A stretch of DNA of 64,000 nt from Streptomyces sp. IMTB 2501. GTDB taxonomy: Bacteria; Actinomycetota; Actinomycetes; Streptomycetales; Streptomycetaceae. The stretch is taken from NCBI RefSeq assembly GCF_001953885.1, contig NZ_MQUS01000031.1, positions 52,997-116,996 on the forward strand, given 5' to 3'. Numbering within the stretch: the stretch's first letter is position 1; every line of letters begins with the position of its first letter. The notes beneath the pieces are model-generated. The model had not been told where the DNA came from. It saw only the letters and a list, made by a program, of their open reading frames with translations, and searched no databases. Positions 38,928 to 47,093 of the stretch are shown here, one piece after another. Position numbers and translations under genes: made by a program.

Positions 38928-40319
38928 TCACCCGACGTCGAGACGCAGGAGGTCCTCCTCCGTCTCGCGCCGGACGATCACCCGGGCCTCGCCGTCCTGC
39001 ACGGCGACGACCGGTGGCCGCAGCACATGGTTGTAGTTGCTGGCCATGGACCGGCAGTACGCCCCCGTGGCCGGTACGGCCACGAGATCACCCGGCGCCA
39101 GATCGGCGGGCAGGAACGCGTCCTTCACGACGATGTCCCCGCTCTCGCAGTGCTTGCCTACGACACGCGCGAGCATCGGCTCAGCGTCGCTGGTGCGGGA
39201 GACGAGGGCGACGCTGTACTCGGCGTCGTACAGCGCCGTCCGAATGTTGTCGGACATACCGCCGTCGACGGAGACATACGTACGCAGCCCCTCCAGCGGC
39301 TTGACGGTGCCGACCTCGTAGAGCGTGAAGGCGGTCGGCCCGACGATGGCCCGCCCGGGCTCGACGGAGATGCGAGGCGTGCGCAGCCTGGCGGACTCGC
39401 ACTCACGCGTGACGATCTCGGTGAGCGCCTTCGCGATCTCGTGCGGCTCGCGCGGGTCGTCGTCGCTGGTGTAGGCGATACCGAGACCACCGCCCAGATC
39501 GATCTCCGGCAGCTCGACCCCGTGCTCGTCCCGGATGTCCTTGAGCAGCCCGACGACGCGGTGCGCGGCGACCTCGAAGCCGGACATGTCGAAGATCTGC
39601 GACCCGATGTGGGAGTGGATCCCGATCAGCTGGAGCCCGTCGAGCTGGAGTGCCCGCCGCACGGCTTCCGCCGCCTGCCCCCCGGCGAGCGGAATCCCGA
39701 ACTTCTGGTCCTCGTGGGCGGTGGCGATGAACTCATGCGTGTGAGCCTCCACGCCGACGGTGATCCGAATCTGGACCTTCTGCCGCTTGCCGAGGGACTG
39801 CGCGATGTGGGCGACCCGCACGATCTCCTGGAAGGAGTCAAGCACGATCCGCCCGACGCCGGCCTCGATGGCCCGCTGGATCTCTTCTGCGGACTTGTTG
39901 TTGCCGTGGAAGGCGATGCGCTCGGCGGGCATCCCGGCGGAGAGGGCGGTGGCCAGTTCCCCACCGGAGCACACATCCAGATTGAGCCCCTCCTCGTGGA
40001 GCCACCGCACGACGGCCCGGGACAGGAACGCCTTCCCGGCGTAGAAGACATCGGCGCCGGCTCCGAAGGCGGTGCGCCAGGCGCGCGCCCGGGCCCGGAA
40101 GTCGGTCTCGTCGAGGATGTAGGCGGGGGTGCCGTACTCCTCGGCGAGCCGCTTCACGTCGACACCGCCGACGGTGACGACACCATCGGCGTTACGGGCG
40201 ACGGTCTGGGCCCAGACCTTCGGGTCGAGGGTGTTGAGGTCGGCGGGCGGCGCAGCGTAGTGCCCTTCGGTCAGGACGTCGGCGTGACGGGGCCCGGCGG
40301 GGTGGGCGGAACGGCTCAT
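38928..40319 (-). CDS. lysA: Diaminopimelate decarboxylase
   Basis: A 463-residue fold-III PLP enzyme making lysine. The PLP lysine lies in DVFYAGKAFLSRAVVRW, the glycine loop in EIDLGGGLGIAYTSDDD, and the C-terminal catalytic Cys region in VGKHCESGDIV. ATG 40319. It follows the ArgRS-like gene by 54 bp and precedes hom by 152 bp, forming an aspartate-family biosynthesis block. Confidence 0.96.
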   Translation of the reverse strand: MSRSAHPAGPRHADVLTEGHYAAPPADLNTLDPKVWAQTVARNADGVVTVGGVDVKRLAEEYGTPAYILDETDFRARARAWRTAFGAGADVFYAGKAFLSRAVVRWLHEEGLNLDVCSGGELATALSAGMPAERIAFHGNNKSAEEIQRAIEAGVGRIVLDSFQEIVRVAHIAQSLGKRQKVQIRITVGVEAHTHEFIATAHEDQKFGIPLAGGQAAEAVRRALQLDGLQLIGIHSHIGSQIFDMSGFEVAAHRVVGLLKDIRDEHGVELPEIDLGGGLGIAYTSDDDPREPHEIAKALTEIVTRECESARLRTPRISVEPGRAIVGPTAFTLYEVGTVKPLEGLRTYVSVDGGMSDNIRTALYDAEYSVALVSRTSDAEPMLARVVGKHCESGDIVVKDAFLPADLAPGDLVAVPATGAYCRSMASNYNHVLRPPVVAVQDGEARVIVRRETEEDLLRLDVG

Positions 40320-40373
40320 GACGGTGACTCTCAGACTCTCTGTCTCTCTCCGGGGCGTCTCTCGCGAGGGCCC

Positions 40374-41408
40374 TCAGAGGTGTTCGGGTGCGTCGATGCC
40401 GAGCAGGGACAGGCCACCGGCCAGCACCGTCCCGGCGGCTTCGGCGAGGGCGAGCCGGGCGCGGTGGGCGGCCGAGGGTTTCTCCTCGCCGCACGGAAGC
40501 ACACGGGGCAGGAAGGGCAGCACGGCATCGGCGACGGTGACGAGATGCCGGGCAAGCCGGTCCGGGGCACGGTGGGTGGCGGCCGCGGCGAGGATGCGGG
40601 GGTGGTCGGCCAGGGGGGTGAGGAGGGGGTGAGGGGTGTCGCCGGTACCGGTCTTGCCGGGGGCGCCGGCATCGATGGCGCCGTTGCCTGTGCCGATGTG
40701 GACCGGGCCGGGCTCGGCGGTGAAGCCCAGGCGGGCGGCGTTGCGGCTGAGGGACCGGATGCGGGCATGGGCGTACCGCACCCGGAACAGCGGATTGCCC
40801 TCCCGCTGGACCAGGTGATCGGCGGTGATCCGGGGCCGGTCGTGCGGGGCGGGGTGAAGCAGGGCCCACTGGGCGGCGTCGGGCCCGAGCGGCGCGGGGT
40901 CCTCGGGCGCGGGCACGGGCCGCAGATTGACGGGCTCACCGTGCTCGACGGTCCCTCGCGCCCCCTGCGTGGCGACGATCCGTACGACGGCGTCGGCGAC
41001 CACCTCGGCCCGGACCTCGTACGGCACACGCAGCGCGACGACCTGCCCGGCGAGGGCGTCACCGTGCCCGTACTCGGCACCGCGGTCCCGGATCTCCTGG
41101 ACGAGCCCGGTGACGGGATCGGCCTGCGCGTCGAGGCTGATGTTGAGAAAGCCGGGCCCGGTGACGACGACGTCGCGGATACCGTCGGCGCCGACGAGCC
41201 GGGCCCGCAGAACCTCGGCGACCCGCAGCGCCGGCTGCCCGGCCGGCCGGGCGAGCTGCAGGGCCACGTTGGTGGCGAAATCCCCGCACCCCCCGGGCCC
41301 CGGCTCGGTCACCACGACCCGCTCGGGCACGGTCACACTCAGCTCCCCGTCATCCACAGCACAACGCACCGCGTGCAACACGGTGCGGGACAGCTCGACG
41401 GGGGTCAC
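40374..41408 (-). CDS. Arginyl-tRNA synthetase-like protein lacking the catalytic core
   Basis: A 344-residue protein made only of the ends of an ArgRS. Residues 1-95 match the ArgRS N-terminal domain (GCGDFATNVALQLARPAG and VTGPGFLNISLD). After a short bridge, residues about 190-344 match the post-KMSKS region and DALR anticodon-binding domain (GPDAAQWALLHP, EGNPLFRVRYAHARIRSL, and LALAEAAGTVLAGGLSLLGI). The Rossmann core with HIGH and KMSKS is absent (true ArgRS is about 590 residues). It cannot aminoacylate but could bind tRNA-Arg. Located immediately upstream of lysA on the same strand. Confidence 0.85.
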   Translation of the reverse strand: MTPVELSRTVLHAVRCAVDDGELSVTVPERVVVTEPGPGGCGDFATNVALQLARPAGQPALRVAEVLRARLVGADGIRDVVVTGPGFLNISLDAQADPVTGLVQEIRDRGAEYGHGDALAGQVVALRVPYEVRAEVVADAVVRIVATQGARGTVEHGEPVNLRPVPAPEDPAPLGPDAAQWALLHPAPHDRPRITADHLVQREGNPLFRVRYAHARIRSLSRNAARLGFTAEPGPVHIGTGNGAIDAGAPGKTGTGDTPHPLLTPLADHPRILAAAATHRAPDRLARHLVTVADAVLPFLPRVLPCGEEKPSAAHRARLALAEAAGTVLAGGLSLLGIDAPEHL

Positions 41409-41535
41409 GGGACAAGCGTAGGGGAGGGTGGGGGTGGGTAGACGAAGTGGTTCTCAGTGTGGGACGGGGCGGGGGCGACAGACACCACCACCGGCCCTGA
41501 CCCCTGGCCCCAACTACCCGACCTGGCCACCGGCT

Positions 41536-42084
41536 CTAACCGCCGGACGAAATCCGCCCAGGTACGCCGTTGGAGACTCCGCCGGAGACCCCACCGACGC
41601 CCCCGCCCCCCGACCCCTCGTCACTGTCCCCGCCCCCGCCGCTCCCACCCCCGCCTCCGCCTCGATGCCCTTGTCCCCCGTCCTCGCCGCCTCCGCCGTC
41701 TTCACCGCTCCCGCGCTCTATGAGCTGCTTGACGAGCCGGACGAGTTCGGCGGGTTCGAAGGGCTTGGCGAGGAAGGCGTCGACGCCGACGTCGAGGCCG
41801 GTGTCGACCTCGTACTGCGTACACGCGCTGATGATGGCGAGGGGCAGATGGTGGGTACGGGGATCGGCGCGAAGGCGCGCGGCGGTACGCAGGCCGTCCA
41901 GCCGGGGCATGACGACGTCGAGCGTGACGACATCGGGGCGCACCTGGTGCACCACGTCCAGACACTCGGCACCGTCGGCCGCGGTCACGACCTCGAGCCC
42001 TTCCAGCTCAAGATTGACCCTGATCAGCTGCCGGATGACCTTGTTGTCGTCCACAACAAGCACCCGACCCGAGGCGCCTGGCAC
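41536..42084 (-). CDS. Single-domain response regulator with Gly-rich tail
   Basis: A 182-residue protein. Residues 1-125 form a CheY-like receiver: RVLVVDDNKVIRQL, phosphoacceptor Asp in VVTLDVVMPRLDG, and Lys in VDAFLAKPFEPAEL. No DNA-binding domain follows; instead about 55 residues of Gly/Asp/Ser-rich low-complexity sequence. No histidine kinase is adjacent. The GTG 42084 start (VPGASGRVLVVDD) is inferred from the domain boundary; other upstream starts are possible and no clear ribosome site decides. Confidence 0.75.
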   Translation of the reverse strand: MPGASGRVLVVDDNKVIRQLIRVNLELEGLEVVTAADGAECLDVVHQVRPDVVTLDVVMPRLDGLRTAARLRADPRTHHLPLAIISACTQYEVDTGLDVGVDAFLAKPFEPAELVRLVKQLIERGSGEDGGGGEDGGQGHRGGGGGGSGGGGDSDEGSGGGGVGGVSGGVSNGVPGRISSGG

Positions 42085-42316
42085 AACTCGAGAGTAGGTC
42101 GGGACCAGCCACCGCGTCCGGGTTTTCCCCACTTCCACCCCGTACAGGGGAACCGCCCCCCACGGAGCGGACCCGCCCCACCCGCACAACGGCTCCACTC
42201 CGCCCGGCACGGGGGCCGGCCCGGTTGCCCGCCAAAGAAATCGGGTTCCTGATCACCCCTGCGGACCTGCTAGTGTTCTACCCGTCGCCGCGAGCGAAGA
42301 GCTCCGCAGCCGACAC

Positions 42317-42388
42317 GCCCCCGTAGCTCAGGGGATAGAGCAACGGCCTCCGGAGCCGTGTGCGCAGGTTCGAATCCTGCCGGGGGCA
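42317..42388 (+). tRNA. tRNA-Arg (anticodon CCG); attachment site of the element
   Basis: A 72-nt cloverleaf: acceptor stem GCCCCCG/CGGGGGC, D-arm GCTC/GAGC, anticodon stem ACGGC/GCCGT with loop CTCCGGA (anticodon CCG at 42350-42352), and T-arm GCAGG-TTCGAAT-CCTGC. The discriminator is A; CCA is not encoded. It decodes CGG. The 3' half, starting in the anticodon loop, is repeated at 60412-60464, so it is the integration site of the element that follows. The gene remains complete after integration and a strong hairpin follows it. Confidence 0.96.
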
Positions 42389-42400
42389 CTCGCCGGTCAG
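42348..42400 (+). repeat. attL core repeat
   Basis: 53 bp, from CTCCGGAGCC in the tRNA anticodon loop through the end of the tRNA to CGCCGGTCAG, identical to 60412-60464. Beyond it, sequence similarity continues imperfectly for about 70 bp at both sites, including the CTCACTGACTCCCGC hairpin. Confidence 0.95.
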
Positions 42401-42441
42401 AGACCCAAAACCACGGTCTGACCAGGGCGGATGCCGACAGA

Positions 42442-42478
42442 AAAGGGCGGGAGTCAGTCTCACTGACTCCCGCCCTTT
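42442..42478 (+). terminator. Terminator hairpin after tRNA-Arg
   Basis: A perfect 16-bp stem, AAAGGGCGGGAGTCAG (42442-42457) and its complement at 42463-42478, with loop TCTCA and a following TCTC. It lies 54 nt after the tRNA. A sister hairpin with a partly different but equally perfect stem lies after attR (60505-60543). Confidence 0.85.
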
Positions 42479-42498
42479 CTCACTCTCTCTCACTGATT

Positions 42499-42519
42499 GT
42501 GCGTGAGGAGTGCGTGAGC
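42499..42519 (+). repeat. Candidate integrase arm-type site, left
   Basis: The 21-mer is GTGCGTGAG, G, then AGTGCGTGAGC: two GTGCGTGAG repeats in tandem. It matches 60319-60339 except one base. In the circular form the two lie on opposite sides of attP, the position expected for arm-type binding sites of a tyrosine integrase. Part of the site forms a hairpin with GGCTCACGC (42527-42535) that overlaps the int 3' end. Confidence 0.5.
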
Positions 42520-42529
42520 CACGCACGGC

Positions 42530-44011
42530 TCACGCGGCGTCCGACGGCCCCCACCCCATCGCCTTTTCGATCTTCCTGTTGTCCTCCTCCTCACTGTTGT
42601 CGAGACAGCCCGCATAGTGGCGGTCGATGACCTCGGGGGACGTGCCCGCGCGGCGGGCCACCTCCGCGACCGGGAGGCCGGAACGGAGCCAGTCCGTGAT
42701 GCACGTGGCGCGGCCGTCGTACGGCTTCCCAGCGAGCGGCGACGCCACCTTGTGGGGCGGGAAAGCGAAGGGGCGAGCCTCCTCCCAGACGCGCCAGTAG
42801 CTGGACGTCCCCACCAGGCCGCCCCGCTCGTTCTGGAACACGCGGCCGTCGGCCGCGGTGCCGAACTCCTTCACGTGCGCCCGGAGCAACGCCACGAGGA
42901 TGGGCGGAATCGGCACCGGCCGGTCCGTCTCGGGGTCCCGCATCTTCAGCCCCCGCTTGTCGTGCCGCTCACCTGAGTCGGTCCATTTCTTGCCCGACAC
43001 GGGGCGTGTCTCCCGAAGAGTGAGAACGCCCCATCCCGTTTCCGGCAAGTGGCAGTCGTCCAGCCGTAGCCCCACGACTTCCGCCGGGCGCATTGCGGCG
43101 TAAAGGATGCAGCCGAAGAAGGCGACCAGACGCCTTCCCCGGTTTCGGTGCACCGATCCCACATACGAGACGGCGGCAAGGAACTCCCGCCCCTGCACTG
43201 CGTTCATCAGTACACGCGGATCCACCGCACCACGGCCCGCAGTGGCGTAACGTTCCAAGCCGGTGATCGGGTTTTCATCCAGATAACCCTTCTGGCTCGC
43301 GTAGGTCATGGCCGCGTTGAACCCGCGCCGACGACGCTTGTATGTGTCCTTGGCAGCCAATTTTCCATCCAGCCTGTAGGCCAGCCGGTAATGGACGTCC
43401 TCAGCGATGCTGGTTCCCCTCAGAGCCGAGAGAGGGAGGGAGTTCGCCGCGAGCCACGCGCACGCTTTCTCCAGGTCCGCCGGGGGCTCCTCGTTCTCGT
43501 GAGCCGGTACGACAGCCCACCTCACGGCCCGCCGCACGATCCGGAGATCCGGGGCATCTGGTTTGTCGCCGATCATCCCCAGAGCCGCAGACGCAAGGCT
43601 GTCGGCGAACCCCTCTCGCGTCTTTGCCGCTGCTGTACGCCAACGACGCTTCATGAACTCCCGCGAGAACTCCCACCAAGTGGGATCCGGCTTTTGCTCA
43701 GCCTGAGCAGCCGCCGCTTCCGCCTGCCGGATTTCCGACTCAGGCAAGCCTGATTCCACATCGAACGATTCGCCCTTTCGCATGGCTTGCCGCAATTCTG
43801 AACGGCGATTATCGGCAAGCGTGAAGGTGGCGAACGATGCATAGCAACGCTTGCCCGCAACAGCCCAACGGAGTTGATATGGGGCGCTCTTACTTCTCAC
43901 CTTGCTGATGCCCCATACGCGTACGTCATTAGAGAAGACGCGTTCCTTGTTGGCGCCAGGGCGCTCACTTCCGTGAGCGCCCTGAGTTCCACCGGTCGTG
44001 CCGTGGTTCAC
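42530..44011 (-). CDS. int: Tyrosine-type site-specific recombinase (integrase)
   Basis: A 493-residue integrase. The N-terminal AP2-like arm-binding part is followed by a SAM-like core-binding domain (about 150-260) and a catalytic domain. The first Arg lies in AAMRPAEVVGLRLDD, the second in KPYDGRATCITDWLRSG (where the usual His of HxxR appears as Tyr/Asp), and the nucleophile in SPEVIDRHYAGCLD. GTG 44011 overlaps the stop of the upstream xis gene as GTGA; the frame remains open to 44119 in shadow. Integrates the element into the tRNA-Arg gene, and excises it together with the Xis-like protein. The stop lies 130 bp from attL. Confidence 0.92.
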   Translation of the reverse strand: MNHGTTGGTQGAHGSERPGANKERVFSNDVRVWGISKVRSKSAPYQLRWAVAGKRCYASFATFTLADNRRSELRQAMRKGESFDVESGLPESEIRQAEAAAAQAEQKPDPTWWEFSREFMKRRWRTAAAKTREGFADSLASAALGMIGDKPDAPDLRIVRRAVRWAVVPAHENEEPPADLEKACAWLAANSLPLSALRGTSIAEDVHYRLAYRLDGKLAAKDTYKRRRRGFNAAMTYASQKGYLDENPITGLERYATAGRGAVDPRVLMNAVQGREFLAAVSYVGSVHRNRGRRLVAFFGCILYAAMRPAEVVGLRLDDCHLPETGWGVLTLRETRPVSGKKWTDSGERHDKRGLKMRDPETDRPVPIPPILVALLRAHVKEFGTAADGRVFQNERGGLVGTSSYWRVWEEARPFAFPPHKVASPLAGKPYDGRATCITDWLRSGLPVAEVARRAGTSPEVIDRHYAGCLDNSEEEDNRKIEKAMGWGPSDAA

Positions 44012-44193
44012 GCGGTTTCCTCCAACGCGGCAATCCATCGGTCCAGTTCGGAGCGACGTATCCGTACGGAGCCGTTCGGGAGCTTGATTGCCCTCGGGCC
44101 TTTCCTCAGCTGACGCCACCGGTGGAAGGTCGACAGAGGCACTCCGATTTCCTCGACGACTTCGGAGATGGTGAGCATTTGGTCACGCGCCAC
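44008..44193 (-). CDS. xis: Excisionase-like helix-turn-helix protein
   Basis: A 61-residue winged-helix protein of the AlpA/Xis (MerR-like) type: LTISEVVEEIGVPLSTFHRW is the helix-turn-helix and PNGSVRIRRSELDRWI the wing. GTG 44193 is preceded by GAAGGGAGCCGAAC. It overlaps int by 4 bp, so both are made together. Proteins of this type bend DNA at att arms to direct excision. The 80-bp repeat block at 44233-44310 lies directly upstream and is its likely operator/promoter region. Confidence 0.85.
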   Translation of the reverse strand: MARDQMLTISEVVEEIGVPLSTFHRWRQLRKGPRAIKLPNGSVRIRRSELDRWIAALEETA

Positions 44194-44232
44194 GTTCGGC
44201 TCCCTTCCAGGGTTCGTTGGCGGGCCGAGAGT

Positions 44233-44310
44233 CGGACAGTCGGACACTGGGGGTTTGGGGGTGTCCGGCCTGTTCATGCAGGTCAGAGGGGGTAATCGGA
44301 CAGTCGGACA
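44233..44310 (-). promoter_or_regulatory. Operator-like repeat block upstream of xis-int
   Basis: On the minus strand this block contains TGTCCGACTGTCCG at 44297-44310 and again at 44233-44246, 64 bp apart, with CTGACCTGCA and GGCCGGACACC between. Each 14-mer is itself a tandem TGTCCG-N2-TGTCCG. The same arrangement occurs in the opposite orientation at 60147-60228, upstream of the GntR gene. It is the probable shared operator of the element's repressor, with the xis-int promoter inside or next to it. Confidence 0.6.
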
Positions 44311-44311
44311 C

Positions 44312-45385
44312 CTAGGACACCTCCGGGGGTGGGGTGTCCGCGTAGTAGCGGCCTCCAGCGCCCTTGGTGAGCTGTCCCACCTCCGCCATGCGGGAGCAGT
44401 AGCGGCGGACGGTGTCCGCGTCGACGTCCGGCAGCGCGGCGACGATGTCCCGCGGCCGGACCCCGGGGTTCTCGCGGACGTGCCGCAGGATGGCCGCGCG
44501 GGTGTCGCCGATGGTGTGGTCCGTCACCGGCCCATCGAGCATCTGCCAGGCACCAGAGGCGGCTTGGAACTTCAGGGCGTACTCGGCTTCGTCGACGTCG
44601 CGTCCCGTGACGTGCAGGATGCCGTCTGCCTGCCCGCGTGCCCGCTTGAGCACGAGGGTGGCGTCTGCGGCTCCGGCGATGCCGTTGGTGCCGGACACCT
44701 CGGTCAGGAAGTCGTCCGAGCCTGCCTTGCGGACGTGGTGGACGAGCACCACGGCGATGCCGTAGTGGTCGGCGATCCGCTTGGCGTAGCCGACGGCGAC
44801 ATAGTCCGCGTCGTAGGCGGACACGCCCTGCGGGGCGGGGCCGCGCATCTTGGCGAACACGTCGATGACGACCATGCGGGCGTCGGGGTTGCGCTCCAGC
44901 CAGTTGGCGATGGCGTCGCTGCCGCCCTGGGGGAAGGGCGGGCATTCGGTGACCAACGTCAGCCCGGCCGGGGCCGCCTGTCCCCCGAGCATCTTGCCCA
45001 TGCGGGTCTGGAGACGGCGCGGGGTGTCCTCCAGGGCGAGGTAGAGCACGGGTCCGCCGTCGACCGGCAGCGTGTCGAAGGCGTGCCCGCCGGCCGCGAC
45101 CGCGAGGGCCAGGCCGAGGGACAGCCAGGACTTGCCCACCTTCGGGGGTCCGGCGAGCAGGTTGACGCCCTCGGCGAGGATGCCGGGCACGGCCCACTTC
45201 GGCTCCGGGAAGTCGGCGGCCATGAGCTGATCCGCGGTCCATGCGGTGCGCGGGCGCTCCCGCTTCGGCAGCTCCCGCGGGGCCGCCTCGGGGTCGCTGG
45301 GCACGGAGTAGAGGTGCAGTGGGGGGATGGGGTTGCGGCCCTTGTCGGGCTCGTCTGGGGGCGGGGGGATGGGGTTGCTGTTCAT
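44312..45385 (-). CDS. AAA ATPase (RepA/RecA-like replicative helicase type)
   Basis: A 357-residue hexameric-helicase-type ATPase. Walker A is LLAGPPKVGKSWLSLGLAL, the Walker-B strand is ARMVVIDVFAKMRGP, and VVLVHHVRKAG is the family's sensor strand with a His pair. The C-terminal ~70 residues (AAILRHVRENPGVRPRDIVA) form a winged helix. It starts with an ATG overlapping the prim-pol stop by 4 bp. With the prim-pol it likely forms the element's replication initiator unit, as in many plasmids and AICEs. Confidence 0.85.
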   Translation of the reverse strand: MNSNPIPPPPDEPDKGRNPIPPLHLYSVPSDPEAAPRELPKRERPRTAWTADQLMAADFPEPKWAVPGILAEGVNLLAGPPKVGKSWLSLGLALAVAAGGHAFDTLPVDGGPVLYLALEDTPRRLQTRMGKMLGGQAAPAGLTLVTECPPFPQGGSDAIANWLERNPDARMVVIDVFAKMRGPAPQGVSAYDADYVAVGYAKRIADHYGIAVVLVHHVRKAGSDDFLTEVSGTNGIAGAADATLVLKRARGQADGILHVTGRDVDEAEYALKFQAASGAWQMLDGPVTDHTIGDTRAAILRHVRENPGVRPRDIVAALPDVDADTVRRYCSRMAEVGQLTKGAGGRYYADTPPPEVS

Positions 45386-46311
45386 GCCGCGACCTGCCGG
45401 GGGCGGTTGGCTCCGGCTCGCAGGCCGGAGGCGATGGTGCGGCGTGCCTCGCGCTCGCCCTGGCCGACGCTGAGCGCGGCTTCGGTGAGCTTCTCGGTCA
45501 CCTCGTATGCGTCCAGCTCTCCCCCGGCGACCAGCTGACCCAGCGCCACGGACGCGTAATACAGGGCGTTGTTGTGCTGGTGGGCGCCGGAGTTGGTGAC
45601 GCGGGCCAACTCGCCGTTGAGCGCGGCGTTCAGGAACTTGCCGCGCCGGTCGTGGGTGGTCAGCGGGACCGTGACCGGGCGCTGCGGGGGCAGCGGGGCG
45701 GGCCGCAGCAAGGTGGTCAGCCAGTCCGGCAGCGCGGCCACAGGCGCGGCGTAGACGGTCGTGTAGGGGCGGCCGTTGACGATGCTGCCCGCGGCGACGA
45801 CGTAGCCGCCGGCCGCGCGGGTGTCGACCTTCCAGCCGAGTTTGCCCGCGGTGTTGCGCAGCGGCTCGCCCTCAGGGGCGGCGTAGTAGAGGTGGGTGCC
45901 GCCGCTGGGAGTCTTCACGATGTGCGCGGCGGGCAGCAGCTCGGCGAAGCCGTCGTGCGGCTCGCACGCGACGAGCGGGGCGTCGTCGCCGTGGCGCTCG
46001 CGCAGGGCGAAGAGCACGCCCACCCCGTCGTGGATGTCGGGGTGCGTCCAGGCGGGCGGCGGGGTGTCGTTCGGGCCCTTAGGCACGTCCAGGTCGACGA
46101 CGACCAGACCGGAGGGGCCGGTGGCGATGCCGACGTTGTAGGGGGCGTGCGTCCAGCACCGGGTGATGCGTTCGCGGTCGGTGGTGGCGCGGGTCTCCCA
46201 GTCGGCGACGGCGGGGCGCTTGTCGCCGGGGATGAGGGGGAAGACGTGCCAGCCCCGCGACGCGGCGTCGAGCGCAGAGGTGAGCTGGTCGGAGGGGCGC
46301 GGTTGCGTCAT
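45382..46311 (-). CDS. Bifunctional DNA primase/polymerase (prim-pol), AICE RepPP type
   Basis: A 309-residue prim-pol. Residues 1-190 form the N-terminal catalytic domain: GWHVFPLIPGDKRPAV, the metal-binding VVVDLDVPKG, the histidine in KTPSGGTHLYYAAP, and DTRAAGGYVVAAGS. The C-terminal part is helical (GKFLNAALNGELARV). ATG 46311 follows AGGAGAG. The gene's leader (46312-46392) carries one of the three repeated stem-loops. It is predicted to start element replication. Confidence 0.88.
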   Translation of the reverse strand: MTQPRPSDQLTSALDAASRGWHVFPLIPGDKRPAVADWETRATTDRERITRCWTHAPYNVGIATGPSGLVVVDLDVPKGPNDTPPPAWTHPDIHDGVGVLFALRERHGDDAPLVACEPHDGFAELLPAAHIVKTPSGGTHLYYAAPEGEPLRNTAGKLGWKVDTRAAGGYVVAAGSIVNGRPYTTVYAAPVAALPDWLTTLLRPAPLPPQRPVTVPLTTHDRRGKFLNAALNGELARVTNSGAHQHNNALYYASVALGQLVAGGELDAYEVTEKLTEAALSVGQGEREARRTIASGLRAGANRPRQVAA

Positions 46312-46392
46312 GCTGGTAGCTCTCCTGATTCCTTGGAGGGACGGGAGTAGCCGGGGTGGGTGCAGGCTTTGGCGAGACGGCACCCACCCCGG
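46312..46392 (-). promoter_or_regulatory. Structured 5' leader, copy 1 (stem-loop H1 plus anti-SD)
   Basis: H1: CCGGGGTGGGTGC (46351-46363) pairs perfectly with GCACCCACCCCGG (46380-46392). On the minus strand the loop reads CGTCTCGCCAAAGCCT. Between H1 and the start codon stands CCCGTCCCTCC followed by AAGGAATCAGGAGAG; CTCC can pair with the GGAG of the ribosome site. The same order of elements occurs at 55846-55916 and 56695-56767. Confidence 0.65.
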
Positions 46393-46398
46393 GCGTAT

Positions 46399-46887
46399 CT
46401 AGAACGGCGGTTCGTTGCCGGGGGCCGGCGTGCCCCATCCGCCGTTGGCCGGGGCGGCTCCGGCGGGGGCGGGGGTGTTCCACGCGTCGTTGGCCGGGCC
46501 GGACGGGGCGGCGCCGTTGCGCTGCGCCTTGGCGACCGTGGCGGTGGCGAAGCGCAGGGACGGGCCGATGTCGTCGACTTCCAGCGCGAGCATGGACCGC
46601 TTCTCGCCCTCGGGGGTCTCCCAGTTGTGCTGCCGCAGGCGGCCGACCACGACCACGCGCGTGCCCTTGCCGAGCGTGTCGGCGATGTGGTTGGCCAGCT
46701 CCCGCCATCCGGTGCAGCGCAGGAACATCGCCGTTCCGTCCTGCCACTGGCCCGACGTCTTGTCGTAGGAGCGCGGGGTCGAGGCGACGGTGAACTTGGC
46801 CATGGCCACACCGGAGGGGGTGTAGCGAAGTTCGGGGTCGTCGGTGAGGTTGCCGACGATGGTGATGGGGGTCTCTCCCACGGACAT
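46399..46887 (-). CDS. ssb: Single-stranded DNA-binding protein
   Basis: A 162-residue SSB. The OB fold reads ITIVGNLTDDPELRYTPSG, VAMAKFTVASTPR, LRCTGWRELANHIADTLGKG and VVVGRLRQHNWE. The C-terminal tail is Gly/Pro/Ala-rich and ends NEPPF, like the partner-binding tips of bacterial SSBs. A second SSB in the genome is expected to be chromosomal. It lies in the replication module between ORF61 and the prim-pol. Confidence 0.93.
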   Translation of the reverse strand: MSVGETPITIVGNLTDDPELRYTPSGVAMAKFTVASTPRSYDKTSGQWQDGTAMFLRCTGWRELANHIADTLGKGTRVVVVGRLRQHNWETPEGEKRSMLALEVDDIGPSLRFATATVAKAQRNGAAPSGPANDAWNTPAPAGAAPANGGWGTPAPGNEPPF

Positions 46888-46892
46888 GTGGA

Positions 46893-47078
46893 TCACTCGC
46901 TTTCGGTGTTGGTCGGGTTGGTGCCGGAGGTGCGGTGGTCGGCGGTGACGTACAGCCGCAGCCGCTTGCGGTCGCGGGTGGGGTACTGGCGTGCCGGGCC
47001 GGTGTCGAACGCGGCGGCCAGTGCCTGACTGATCCGGTCGGCGTCGCCCGGCGGGCAGATGACGCGGATCTCGAACAC
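46893..47078 (-). CDS. Small hypothetical protein of the element
   Basis: A 61-residue protein (MFEIRVICPPGDADRISQAL) with a beta-alpha-beta-like pattern and basic middle RDRKRLRLYVTADHR. GTG 47078 follows GGGAGATCCAGC. It lies 5 bp before ssb and 15 bp after the DpdA-like gene, in the same operon. Not recognised beyond similarity to small ORFs found next to ssb in Streptomyces elements; function unknown. Confidence 0.65.
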   Translation of the reverse strand: MFEIRVICPPGDADRISQALAAAFDTGPARQYPTRDRKRLRLYVTADHRTSGTNPTNTESE

Positions 47079-47093
47079 GCTGGATCTCCCTTC

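Noticed and set aside
42530..44011. Integrase as inactive because HxxR is not standard
   Set aside because: The segment KPYDGRATC keeps the Arg, the Tyr nucleophile is present, and att repeats are identical; one unusual residue does not show loss of function.
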